In this document: positions 1 through 10,700 of the stretch, piece after piece
Position numbering within the stretch: position 1 is the first letter of the stretch
Layout: each line of letters begins with the position of its first letter
Assembly: GCA_013396915.1 (NCBI GenBank)
Contig: VWZL01000904.1
Location: 575,892 to 639,891 of the forward strand
DNA from: Stercorarius parasiticus
Lineage: Eukaryota; Chordata; Aves; Charadriiformes; Stercorariidae
DNA length: 64,000 nt
Direction of reading: 5' to 3'
The notes under the pieces: model-generated
Databases searched by the model: none
Told to the model about the DNA's origin: nothing
The model's input: the letters and a program-made list of their open reading frames with translations, nothing else
Made by a program: the position numbers and the translations under genes

Positions 1-223
1 GCTAGCAGCTGGTGTAGTGCTATGTTTTGGGGATGGGAATACTGTTGATAGTTCACTAATGTTCTTGGTTGTTGCTGGGCAGTCAAGGCTTCTTCTGTTC
101 CTCATACCATCCTGCCAGCGTGTAGGCTGTGAGTGCACAAAAAGCTGGGAGGAGACAGAGCCAGGACAGCTGACCCCAAGTGACCAAAGGAATATTCCAT
201 GACGTATAACATCACGCTCAGCG

Positions 224-229
224 TATAAA
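224..229 (+). promoter_or_regulatory. LTR TATA box
   Basis: TATAAA lies about 185 bp upstream of the ATTAAA signal in the LTR at 1-539. It occupies the same relative place as the TATAAAA of the related LTR at 13750-14268, after a shared CATCATGCTCAG-like block. It is the expected U3 promoter element. Whether it is still active cannot be seen. Confidence 0.6.
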
Positions 230-409
230 GCTGGGGGAAGAGGAAAGGGGGAGGACGTTTGGAGTTACAGTGCTTGTCTTTCCAAGTAACTGTTATGCGT
301 GACAGAGCCCTGCTTTCCTGGAGATGGCTGAACACCTGCCGGATGATGGGGAAGTAGTGAATGAATTCCTCGTTTTGTTTTGCTTGCATGCATGGCTTTT
401 GCTTTACTT

Positions 410-415
410 ATTAAA
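410..415 (+). terminator. LTR poly(A) signal (ATTAAA)
   Basis: ATTAAA is followed by CTGTCTTTATCTCAACCC. In related LTRs this position carries an (A)TTAAAC motif just before the conserved TTATCTCAACCCA block. The placement fits the R-region polyadenylation signal. Confidence 0.5.
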
Positions 416-539
416 CTGTCTTTATCTCAACCCATGTGTTCTCACACTTTTACTCTATTGATTCTCTCACCTGTCCCATGGGAGGAGTGAGTGAGCAGCT
501 GTGTGGTGCTTGGTTGCTGGCTGGGGTTAAACCATGACA

Positions 540-3500
540 GTGTTGTAGCAAATAAAAGGAGACCTTGAAGTCCACCACTATTCAGGTTCAAGTGTTTCAC
601 CTCCACTGAAACGTACTTGTTAGTTACATCCATGACTGTTAGTTCTACTCTGCACATAGTTTGGGGATACAAAGTGAAAACAGACTAAAAGGGAAAAGTG
701 TGGAAAAATCTGAATTTAGTAAGATGAAGCCAGAGAGCAGACATTTAGTAATGGGAGCTTGAAACAGCCAAGGGAAGTATTTGAGAGAGGAGACTTGGAA
801 GCAATGGAAGGAGGATTTGTGAAGAAGGGGTTTAGGGGAGCCTTTTGCCTCTGGCAGTTATCAAAGTCTGCTTAAGCCCGTGAATGTAGGAAGATAAATG
901 AATTGGGAGCATCACTTGTTGTCTATGGCTTAGCAGCAACCTCTTTATGAGCTATCTCTAAGTAGTGATGGTGGACATGTTATTTCCCCCTTTTCAGAGG
1001 GAAGTAATATCCAGTCTGTTCAGGTGGTGCTGATGACTGGGAATGCAGGTGCTCTGGTTTGTTCTCTGGGCAGGCACTTTGGGTACTGCTGGTGTTCCGG
1101 GCTGCCATTGCACTCTGTAGCCTGAGCTGAGCAGGTGTGCTCAGCCCTCTTGTGACTCCTTCCTCAGTTAATCCCCAACTAATGTCCTTATTTCCAGCTC
1201 TCCTCTTCATGTTGTTCTTGTGTGCCTTGCAGCAGGTCACTACAGAGAGAGTTAGTGACAAGAAGTCAATGGGACTGATTTGAGGAAGTCTAAAGCTTGG
1301 ACTTGTGAAAGTGGAAGCATCTCAGGCAGGAGCTGCAGGAGGGGAAGTGAAAACAGACAGATGATTAACAGGCAGATGCCTGTCCAGGACTGCTTGTGCT
1401 AACTTGTTGGTGGTTCTGTTTTCTTCATATGCTCTCACTGCTCTGGTGCATGTGCAAGAGCTCAGGTCTGATACAGACCTGCTCCTGTTCAGTCTTACCC
1501 CTCTCCATACCAGCTTGGAAGGTGATGTAAAGCAGGTTAAAGGCAGTTCTTCCTAATACCTGCTTGTACCAAGAAAAGTATTTGAAATATCTTTTGATTC
1601 AAAAACAATGGGGAAGGTTTCAAACTATTAATTCAAATACAGCATACTATTTTAATGTAATAGTTTTTAGAGTTCCCAGACGATATCAATAGCAGTGGCT
1701 TAAAAGCTGTCATTAAATATATTTAGTATCTAGCATGCTGGAGTCCTGGGGCCTTTAGGTTCTATTGTAATAGAAATAATGGTCTCTGTTGCAGTCTAGA
1801 GATCTCCACCCTCATCCATACCCAGTGTGCATGCCTTAAACTGACCACGTCTTACGTACAAGTTCCTCATACCTGCAGTCACAAAACATCACACTAATAT
1901 AAAGGACACTTTGAGAGCTACCTCAATTCTGTCCATTGATAAATGTCAGTGCGGATAGTCTGGCCTGAGGCTGCACCAGGTAATTGCTGAGAAAGTTTAA
2001 AAAAAAAAAACAAAAACAGATCTGAGTCATGTGAGAGAATCTAAGACTTGAACTTGAGAAAGCTTTGAATATGCTGTCAAAGCACTTGTATAAGCTATGT
2101 GCAATTAATTCTAAATTAACCTCCACTGCATACTTGACTATATAATCTAGTAAATATGTATGTTAGGCTGAGACGTGTGTGTGTCATGCAATGTGAATGT
2201 TGGAATATTGCTATATTGTGGCAGGGGGAATTTAGTAGGTTAGTGCCCTGGTCAAGCCTTGTGGCAGTCTGGTATGTGAGGAATCAAGACTTACCATGGG
2301 CCATCTCACTCTGGTAAGAAGCGGTCACCTTTCCATGTTTCACATAATGCAAAACACTGTTACAATTTTCAGCTATTCTAAATTAATTTGGAAGTAGACG
2401 TAATGGAGTGAATTTTGTTCTTTATGAATGATCTGTGAATATGAAGTAATACTAGGAAAGATACTTGACCTTACCTAAACCAGAGAAAAAGAGGGGAGAA
2501 CTTGGCGTTTTACTGTAAAACCAAACATATGTAACTTTATTTCAATAAAAAAGTTGATTTTTTTAGTAATTCATAGAAACAAATTTATGATTAAAAACTG
2601 GATCTTTGGAAAAATTTTACTAGTGGTATTTCAAGTAGATATATTGTTTTAACAAGTAGTTTTGTATATTACTTTATATATTCACAAAGTATTATGATTG
2701 GCATCTTCTTTGGTAATTAGCAGACAATTTCTTTCCTGCATAGATTGCTTTTTTTTGCTATTAATGAATGTAACGTTAATCAGAGCCACTTTACCTCATA
2801 AAAGCAAGATAGTGAAAAGAAATAATTACTGAGAGCTAGAAAGACTCTGGAAAATACTGTGGATTCTCAGTTAATTTTAATGACTTCTTCTAAAACTCCT
2901 GGAAAAGGAGCTTTGAGATTTGTTTTTAAAATTGAATACTACCTGCATTTCTCTCCATGCACAGAATAAACAGCTATGTGCTAGTTCTCAAAAACAGTTG
3001 TAGTGAATGTTTTTCCTAATGGGTCTAGCATTTCTTGCTCTGTCAATGTACATATAGTACTGTCACTTTCCTTGTACTGAGCTTGTTTGTGCCTATGATG
3101 ATTCAAATGATTGACAAAATGAAGTAGAGTCTTTGTATTTTAGAAGCAGGAAATCTGATAGAGATGAGCCCTGTTAGAGATCTTCCCTGTCTGGGTTTAT
3201 TAATCTGTGCCAATATTTCTGTAAGATATGAGAGAGCCTTTATCTTATGGAGGAATAAATGCCAGTCTCTTTTTTTATAATTTCTTTGCAGAGAACAGTT
3301 TTTCTGTTACGGTAGACAGTGCTCACTGTAACGATCCATAACTTTTCTTCATGAAACATGGAAGCTGTCCTAAATTTTTGAGCTACACCAGAAGGAAAAT
3401 GATGTGTGCTTTCTTCTTTTCCAAAACCATAGCAGAACTTAAATGTTTAAAGTAACCACTTACCCCAGCAAATGTATAGGATATCCTTTAAGAAACATTA

Positions 3501-3611
3501 CTACTTCTAATGTCCTAATGTTTTTCCCCTGTCACTTCTGCAAAGAAGTGCAAGCATAGGTTAGATTTCAATGGACTTTTTATTTTCTTTCCTTTACTAC
3601 ATGTCATATGT
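540..3611. other. Non-coding stretch, no gene recognised
   Basis: AT-rich unique-looking sequence. All open frames are shorter than 100 codons and none resembles a known protein. Small items: an 8-bp perfect hairpin with a GGTG loop (GCTGAGCA at 1126-1133 and TGCTCAGC at 1138-1145) and an A12 run (1999-2010). I see no repeat family that I can name. Confidence 0.6.
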
Positions 3612-3669
3612 GTTGTCATGGTTGGATTTGATCTTAAAGGTCTCTTCCAACCTAAATGATTCTATGATC
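3612..3669 (+). mobile_element. CR1 LINE, 3' terminal fragment
   Basis: GGTTGGATTTGATCTTAAAGG followed by TCTCTTCCAACC and AAATGATTCTATGAT is the diagnostic 3' end of CR1 retrotransposons, with the terminal ATTCTATGAT repeat in place of a poly(A) tail. Only about 58 bp remain. Such extreme 5' truncation is typical of CR1 insertions. It is on the + strand, with its 3' end pointing toward the oppositely oriented CR1 body that starts about 100 bp further right. Confidence 0.85.
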
Positions 3670-3767
3670 AATATAAAGCTATATTGACAAACATTTCATT
3701 ATGCAAGGCTGTTAAAACATGCAGTTACCACACCTTGCTTGCCAACACTTTTTGCCACAGGCCTTCT

Positions 3768-4505
3768 TTAGCTCTTCATTGCAGTCCCTTCATCTTTGTG
3801 ACCCTTTGTTGGACTCTCTCCAGTATGTCCATATCTCTTACAGTGAGAACCCCAGAACTGGGTTCCAAGTGGGGTCTGCCCAGTGCTGAGTAGAGGGGAA
3901 GGATCACCACCCTCACCCTGCTGGCAATACTTTGCCTAATGTAGTCCAGGATACCATTGACCTCCTTTGCCACAATGGCATATTGTTGGCTCACGTGCAA
4001 CTTGGTGTCTACCTCTAGGACCCCAGGTCCTTTTCTGCCAAGCTGCTTTCAAGCTTTATGCGGTGGCCCCCACATATACCGGTGCCTGAAGTTGTTCCTC
4101 TCCAGGTGCAGGACTTTGCGCTTCCCCTTGTTGAACTTCAGGAGGTTCCTGTCATCCCATTCCTCCATCCAGCCTGTTGAAGACCCTCTGGCACACCAGG
4201 CACTCCTCCCAGTTTTGTATCATCAGCAAACTTGCTGACAGTACTCTCAGTATTGACACTGCTAGTCACTGGCCTTCAATTAGACCTTGTGCCACTGATC
4301 ACCACTGTCTGGGCCTGGCCGTTCAGCCAGCTTCCAACTACCTCACTAGCCGCTCATCTAGCGTGTAGTTCATCAACTTCTCTGGGACAGTCTTATGGGA
4401 GATCACATCAAAGGCCTTACTGAAGTCCAGTTAGATGCTATCCACTGCTTTCCCCTTGCCTACAAGGCCAGTCATTTCATTGTAGAAGGGTATCATGTAG
4501 GTATG
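3768..4505 (-). mobile_element. CR1 LINE body (reverse transcriptase C-terminal part), decayed
   Basis: On the minus strand this encodes the end of CR1 ORF2. The frame at 4000-3776 reads HVSQQYAIVAKEVNGILDYI, then VVILPLYSALGRPHLE and DILERVQQRVTKM, which matches the CR1 region after the reverse transcriptase core. Further upstream on the minus strand (about 4170-4070), a second piece corresponds to the FNKxKxKVLHLxxxN block, interrupted by stops and frameshifts. The right half (4300-4505) matches the antisense of the preceding ORF2 part, including the GGCCTTACTGAAGTCCAG motif. Unlike most CR1 copies it has lost its 3' UTR: the match stops near 3768 and no ATTCTATGAT tail belongs to it. It is a dead copy. 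Confidence 0.85.
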
Positions 4506-6829
4506 TGTTTGTTACAGATGTGTGTTTGACTTTTAAGTCTTGAAGTGTTGCTCTGAACAGGTTTGCTTCAGAATCTGTGCTAATTAGTCTGTAAATTGCT
4601 TCATAGGTTTCCACGCTTGAAGCCATAAACTCTTCTGTTTAAGATAAATGACTAATGCTATGCTAATTGAAAATAAATACATTTTATTAATTGTGGGATG
4701 CCTTAATGATATATTTCAAGCTGAACTTTCAAGATTTGGAACTTTTAAATTATTTCCAGATTTTTTTAAAAAGTCGTTTCACCAGAAGTAACTAAGGAGG
4801 AATCTGCTGTAGCCATATTATTAGTCCCCTGCTTAATCTGATTTTATGTGATTAAGCTTATCTGATTGTAACAAGCCTTAACACTGTTCAACTCAAAGAT
4901 AAAATTACAAGAATTTCTACCACAAATTTCTGCCTTAAGGCTTAATATAAGTAACTCTGAAATGAAACTTAAGCTTGGGGACAGAAGTATGATATTTTTT
5001 TCCCATCTGTTAAAAACAAATAAAAACCCCCAAAGTGTCCCACAATTGCCAGGTTGCCATGGAAACTAAATTTCCACTGTATTGTTTCAGAAATGGATGT
5101 GTCTTATGTACACCCTTGAACTGGTTCAACTGCAGCAAAAGTAATGATAAATAAACTATGCAAGGGTAACCTTAAACCTATTGCTTAAGCACTTTGTGTA
5201 CATCTTTACAATGAGAGAGTTTGTGTAATGATGTTTTTACATTGAATTTCTGTTGTACCTGTCAAATACAACAACGGTTTCTGCTCTGAGTCTGGGTACC
5301 TGCTTTTCCTGAAGTTCCAGAAATGAACGAATAAGAAAAAGCTCTTGTCCTTTTGGGTGAGATTGTACCATGTTCGGTAGAGCACTCAGTGAATTTCATG
5401 ATATAGGCTTTGTTTATTTTGAGGGGGTTTTTGTGTATCTTAACTGAATTTGTAGGAGTAAAACTAAGGAGAACTTGTTAACCTAAGAACCTTTAGTTTA
5501 AATTGTTCCAGGTCAGCTATCTTATCTTTGACACAGTAATGAATTTATAACTAAGTGGAAAGACATGTGAAGCACAACTAGAAAGATTTAGGTAATCGTA
5601 GAATATTCACATTATTATGTAGAAATAAGTGCCTTCTATGGTTTTAGGTGAGTTTGCCAAACTGCAAATATTGGTCTGTGACACATGGTGACATCTTCCA
5701 CAGCGGAGATACAGAGCCACTCTGAAGTCTCACTTGCCTGAGCTTGGTCCTAAGAGGTGGTCATCGGGCACACGGGGCTACCAAGTTTATCTCTCACCAC
5801 ACAGACTTGTCCTCAGGCTTTGTCCGTGTCCTTGGAAGGTGACACATGGATCACTGAACATCTAGTATCTTTGATTACGTAGAAGGAAATGAAGACCAAA
5901 TTTCTTACCATAGTCACTGACAAATTTCAATGCACTTATTTTCTGATGGCATACTCAGGAAATAATATAATGTTAATACAGTAAAGAAGGTCTCCTTTGT
6001 AGCATCAGATGCAGAGGGGAACAAGCATTTTCCATAACTATAAACAGTGATTTATCTTATTCTTTTTAATTTTTCATGCTGGTGGGGAAGGGAGTATCTC
6101 TTTTTATCCTTACTGTAATGTCTTCAGTAGATGCTGCAGCCCTGGAATCAAAGTGCAGAAGATGCAATGGGACAGATGCTTTCTTTGATTCTGCTTTAGC
6201 TGATGTTAGTTGGCTCTCAGGAGTGCCCTGAAAAACTTGCTCCTTCCAGAGTCCTTATATCTGTGCTGGGTGATGGGCTAAGAAGAGCATGACTCCTCTA
6301 AATATCCATTCCCAGAGCTTCTGAAGGACAGCTCTGAGGAAAAGACTTGAGCAGGATCCTGTCAGACATCGTTGTAGTTGAAACAAAGGCCCAGGATGGA
6401 AGGGGGTCGGCATGCATGTGTCTAAGTATCTGTGCAATATTTAATACAAAGGTTTTGGAATGGTTGGAAATGTTCCCCCTTTACAAAGAGAAAATGTTTA
6501 TACAGGACTGGTTTAGGGCAGATACTTAGAGCTGCTCTGGGGCTCCTGATAACTTGTAGACTAAGTACAAAATCAGATAATGTATGATTAATATTTAAAC
6601 CTTATCACAGGCTTATTGTTTCAATATTTAATAGAGGCAAAAATTCTAGTTGCCTTTTTAATTTTAACAAAACCCAAATAAATTTCTCCAGGATTAAAAA
6701 AAGGTATTTTAAGAACTTCAACAGTGGGATTTGCATTGTTCATTTATGTCCTTTAATTACCTTCTGGCTGCTGTCAGCCACAAATTTCTTGCAGTATAGT
6801 TCTAGTCATAGTAATTAAGCAATAATATA
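4506..6829. other. Non-coding stretch, no gene recognised
   Basis: AT-rich, without a recognisable exon. The only compositional change is a GC-richer block around 5689-5838, flanked by an 11-bp direct repeat (listed separately). Short open frames near 6255-6530 overlap on both strands and have no family resemblance. Confidence 0.55.
5678..5849. repeat. GC-richer 150-bp block bounded by an 11-bp direct repeat
   Basis: GTGACACATGG occurs at 5678-5688 and again at 5839-5849. The roughly 150 bp between them are visibly richer in G+C than the surroundings and contain several CpGs. An 11-bp perfect repeat at both edges resembles a target-site duplication around an inserted element. I do not recognise the insert as a known SINE, snRNA or 7SK/7SL-like RNA, and there is no A-rich tail. 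The repeat could be chance. Confidence 0.35.
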
Positions 6830-6950
6830 CTGGGCCTGGGCTGGGAATAGGAAACTGTGTTCTATTTCTATCTGTTCCTCAGTTTTCTTTTATGACATGC
6901 AGCAAGTCGCCAAACCCCTTTATATGCTCATTTGTTAAGCCTAGGAAGAA
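6830..6950 (+). mobile_element. MIR-like (CORE-SINE) relic
   Basis: The order of blocks follows the MIR consensus: CTGGGAATAGGAAACTGTG, then TTCTATTTCTATCTG, then a TATGACATGCAGCAAGTCGCC segment equivalent to the MIR TGACCTTGGGCAAGTCAC block, then CCCTTTATATGCTCATTTGTTAA, equivalent to CCTCAGTTTCCTCATCTGTAA. Divergence is heavy, as expected for an element that was active before the amniote radiation. A search against CORE-SINE consensus sequences would decide it. Confidence 0.5.
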
Positions 6951-7204
6951 AACTATATTCTTACATTTGTGAAATATTTGAAGATACTTCAGACAATTAG
7001 TTGATGTGTAGCGTACATATATTTTTTTTACTCCTTTAAAATACTTAAATATCTTTGCTTTCCTCTGAACTGCAGTAGAAATAAACTCTAACTTGCATTT
7101 TTTTGTGTAAAAGGGAGTTTCTACGTTATAGGATGTCATGGTTAGAATGAATCATAGAATCATGGAATCTTCATGGTTGGAAAGGACCTTTGAGATTGAG
7201 TCCA

Positions 7205-7243
7205 ACTACACACATGCACATGCACGCGCGCATACACACACCC
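7205..7243. repeat. CA-rich microsatellite inside the CR1 3' UTR
   Basis: An imperfect alternating purine-pyrimidine run (ACACACATGCACATGCACGC, then GCGCATACACACACC) lies within the 3' UTR of the CR1 at 7150-7780. It has probably expanded from the CA-rich stretch already present in the CR1 source sequence. It is a likely length-polymorphic locus. Confidence 0.7.
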
Positions 7244-7320
7244 CAACAAAAAAACCCCAAACCTACAATCTCTATCACTAGAGTATGCCCTGAAGTGCCA
7301 AATCTACATGTTTCTTAAAC

Positions 7321-7321
7321 N
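7321..7321. other. Ambiguous base N at a CR1 internal junction
   Basis: A single N separates CR1 3' UTR sequence (TTTCTTAAAC) from CR1 ORF2 sequence (CCGCTCCAGCACTTCAATG). In CR1 copies these two parts are separated by several hundred bases. The N is therefore more likely a collapsed assembly gap than a miscalled base. Confidence 0.7.
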
Positions 7322-7780
7322 CCGCTCCAGCACTTCAATGTCCCTCTTGTACAGAGGGGCCCAGAACTGAACACAGTACTCGAGGTGAGGCCTCACCAGT
7401 GCCGAGTACAGAGGCACGATCACTTCCCTACACCTGCTGGCCACCCTATTCCTGATACAAGACAGAATGCTGTTGGCCTTCGTGGCCACCTGGGCACACT
7501 GCTGGCTTATGTTAAGCTCGTTGTCCACCAGCAGCCCCAGGTCCTTTTCTGCTGCTGGGCACCTTTCTAGCCACTCTTCCCCAAACCTGTAGCGTTGCTT
7601 GGGGTGGTTGTGACCCAAGACCCGGCACTTGGCCTTATTAAACCTCATACAATTGGCCTTGGCCCATCGATCCAGCCTGTCCAGATGCCTCTGTAGAGCC
7701 TTCCTACCCTCCAGCAGATCAACACTCCCACCCAGTTTGGTGTCGTCTGTGAACTTACTGAAGGTGCACTCAATCCCCTG

Positions 7781-10700
7781 TTCTGAAATGTAATTGTGTG
7801 TGAAAGTAGATGTGTAAACAGCATTTCGTACCTGTTAGTTCTATTCTTTTTTTCCATTTTTATAATATAGAAGTAAAAAAAAAGTTTATACTGGTATTAA
7901 GTTTGTTTAACTGTATGCACTTGCATCCATGGAGTGCTCTGGTTGTTTTTGGAATAGCTGGAAACAACATGCCTCCAAGAAAAAATGAAATGGAGTAACT
8001 TGTTAGCATCATAATTAATTAAAAAGCAAATTAGATTCAGTAAAATATGTTGTATTCCCAAGATCAGTTTTAATTCTTTGGAGATGAACTGCTAAATTGA
8101 AGGCTTTCTCTGTTTTTTTGGGTTTATTTTGGAGTATAAGACAAGACTTGGGCATAACAGAAGGAGTAAAAAAGAATTAATAACTTTCAATACAGACCTG
8201 CTTTAAGCATGCTTCAGTTACTCCAGTGTAAGGCTTTAATTTCACTTTTGCTCAGGAGAAATTATTTAGTCCGAACAACAGAAGGAGATTTCTTGTGATG
8301 CCACAGAGGTTGGCTCTCAGGGAGGAGCTGTCATCTGTCAGAAGTATTTACAGAGAATGCAGATCACTGCATAAAGTACACCATATTAATGTTTACCTAG
8401 GGAGTCTGTAATATATTGAAATGATTGCCATGAGTAGACCCCAGCTGTATGTTGATAACAAGAAGTCATTGTATTTACATGGTAATTCTTTAGAAAAAAG
8501 ACATATTTTGAAGTAGCAGAGTTAATTGGGGTCAGTCTCTTCGCTGCTATATACAGGCACAGTTCTGTTAACTTGAGCTTCACCTGTGGTTAACTTATCC
8601 TTTTATGATAAAAACTTATGGCCCCAATGTTTTCTTTTTTCTAAATGGATTGAACGTGGACATTGATGCTTCTTTGCACAGAACTGGGGATTTTCTTATT
8701 TCAAGCTGTTTGATGAATGGAGGAGGAGGGGGGGGAAATTCTTAATGTCACCACTTACATCACAGGTAACACCCATTTAAATTTATTAGCTGAATACATT
8801 CTGCCTGACCTTGTCACAAAGTCTTCACTGCCAACGTCTGTTTTTCTGCAGTACCCTTAAATGTAAGGAAGAAGTAGACTGTTTTCTTAGTGCTCGATAG
8901 CTTGCTCCTTTCTGTCTTCCTGAGTCCTCAATAAGAAGTGGAGTTGGGGGGAACATACACCTCTGAGTTTGACCTAACTTATACTGTCTGTGATTTGGCT
9001 GGGTGATGGGTCTGTGTCTCCTCACCTGGTGGAGGAAGGTTAGGCAATACTTGCTTTCCTTGGCTCCACTGAGGCAAAACAGGTAATTCAGCAAAAAGGT
9101 CAAGGGTTGTTGGCTGAGTCTGGCTCAGCAGTGACTGAATGTTTATTCATGTTAAAACAAACATGTTTTATGCAGACTGTGAAATCAAACGCTTTTGCCT
9201 GAAGGAAGCAAGGAGGGTGAGGAGAATAGTTCATTGTTGTTATATGATGTACTATTAAATGTTTAAAGATTTCAGTAGATATGATAAAAGTCAGCATGTA
9301 GAAGTTATAAATGTACATCTCAAAGGTGTATCCCCACTCTAAGGCTGCTTCTGCTGGGAAAAGCAGAATGAAATAAAGGATGGAATGTGATTATATTAAA
9401 GACTATATAATTTCAGATGATGATACTTAAACTGTCTAACAAAATTCCCCTATTTTATTGTGCCTGGTTTTACTCTTTGAACAAAGCAATTCTTGAATCA
9501 TGATTTCATAATACTTTGTAAAAAAAAAAGTCAAAGGTTTCAACTAAATTTAAATAGACTGATACTTGGGCTATTCATATCTGAAATAAAGAACAGCAAT
9601 AATTGGCAAGTGATAAGAACAGTGAGGGAAATCTCACAATTAAATTCACATTTAGTTAGCTGTGTTGGGAGCCATTTCCTTATTTCTGTAAGAAATTTAT
9701 GGTATTCAGCAGAACTTTCATTTTTTAAGTGAGTTATGTAGATCAGGGTATCAGTAGGTTGATATAAGTAGAATTTCTGATATAGCTTCCATACCTAATT
9801 TTTAATTAGGTGAGGAAAAAGCCCACTGCATTATTTTCCTGTGCTTGGTACTTTAAAGAATCGTCAAGTGCTACTAGCTTACAAATAAGGGGTACCATAC
9901 CTCACCACTTAGGTTCTGTTTTGTCCTTTGAAAATGAGAAATGCCTTTTTCTTAGGAAGGGTTTGGTTTCAAATGCTGAGCTTACTTTTTAGATAAATAT
10001 TTAATTGGGTTTAAAACATACTGAATTGCTGTAGAATATTAAGACATCTTTCTGAATTGTAGAAATTGTGTGGGTTTTTTATCATATGGTCTTAGAGATC
10101 TATTGTCCTCTTCGTAACATCAAACAAAGTCTGGTGGTGATAAGCTGAGCATGTATATGAAGGGAAATACTACCCCTTGGTGATTTTTGAAGAATTGCTG
10201 GGGCAGATGTTCTTGGAAAGAAGGTATTTTCAGGTTTTATCACCAAGCAGTTTCTAGGACATTGAGTAAGAGTTGAAGAAAACAATGAATCTTTTGCCAT
10301 GTCATAGTTCGAAGAAAAGCAATATCAAGAATCAAAGTAAATACTAAAGGGAAAGACTTAAATACCTGATTTCATTCCAAGTATGTGAATTGAGATACAC
10401 TTTTTCAAAAGCTGCCAAACTTAATTAAAAAATGAAAGTGACTTAGCAGACTAGAGCTCTTTGAAAGTAACCCACCTCATCCACTGCACTGCTTTTTTGA
10501 CTATTTTTCTGTATGACTTTCCTGGGTGGAACTTCACTCTTTCCTTCCCATTAAGCTTATGCTGAAGCTCCACACTTTTCAAAAGCATCCATGATTAAGC
10601 AGTTGCTTAACACACAACTGCTTTAATTTAGGTTTATTTTTTTTGCATTCACATGCTCTGCACTCAAGGAGAAAAAAAAAACCAAAAATCCAAGACTATA

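Larger units (their letters stand above)
1..539 (+). mobile_element. Endogenous retrovirus LTR, 5' part outside the window
   Basis: This is the right-hand part of a long terminal repeat read on the + strand. The right end is the typical avian LTR terminus (GGGGTTAAACCATGACA, ending at 539). Read on the other strand it begins TGTCATGGTTTAACCCC, a sequence I recognise from a family abundant in Neoaves. Internal landmarks appear in the expected order: a GGACAGCTGACCC block, an ATATTCCATGACGT block, a TATA box (224-229), an ATTAAA poly(A) signal (410-415), the CTTTATCTCAACCCA block, and a purine-rich GAGTGAGTGAGCAGC block near the end. The first bases (GCTGGTGTAGTGCTATGTTTT) already lie inside the LTR, so some tens of bases are missing to the left. 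No primer-binding site or gag-like frame follows 539, which suggests a solo LTR. The open frames inside it are not genes. Class (ERVL or ERVK) is not settled by eye. Confidence 0.85.
7150..7780 (-). mobile_element. CR1 LINE with intact 3' end and an internal unresolved gap
   Basis: On the + strand it begins with ATCATAGAATCATGGAATC followed by GGTTGGAAAGGACC, the reverse complement of the CR1 3' end. The 3' UTR carries the (CA)-rich stretch seen in some CR1 subfamilies. From 7322 the sequence is antisense to CR1 ORF2: the minus-strand frame (7648-7304) reads [20 protein letters not shown], then [19 protein letters not shown], then [19 protein letters not shown] and RDIEVLER, and there reaches the N at 7321. 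A consensus copy has a further few hundred bases between RDIEVLER and the 3' UTR segment found left of the N, so the middle is missing here. It is 5'-truncated near 7780 (GGTGCACTCAATCCCCT) and has no complete frame. Confidence 0.92.

Noticed and set aside
7304..7648. 114-codon frame on the minus strand
   Set aside because: CR1 reverse transcriptase fragment crossing the N. Accounted for by the mobile element.
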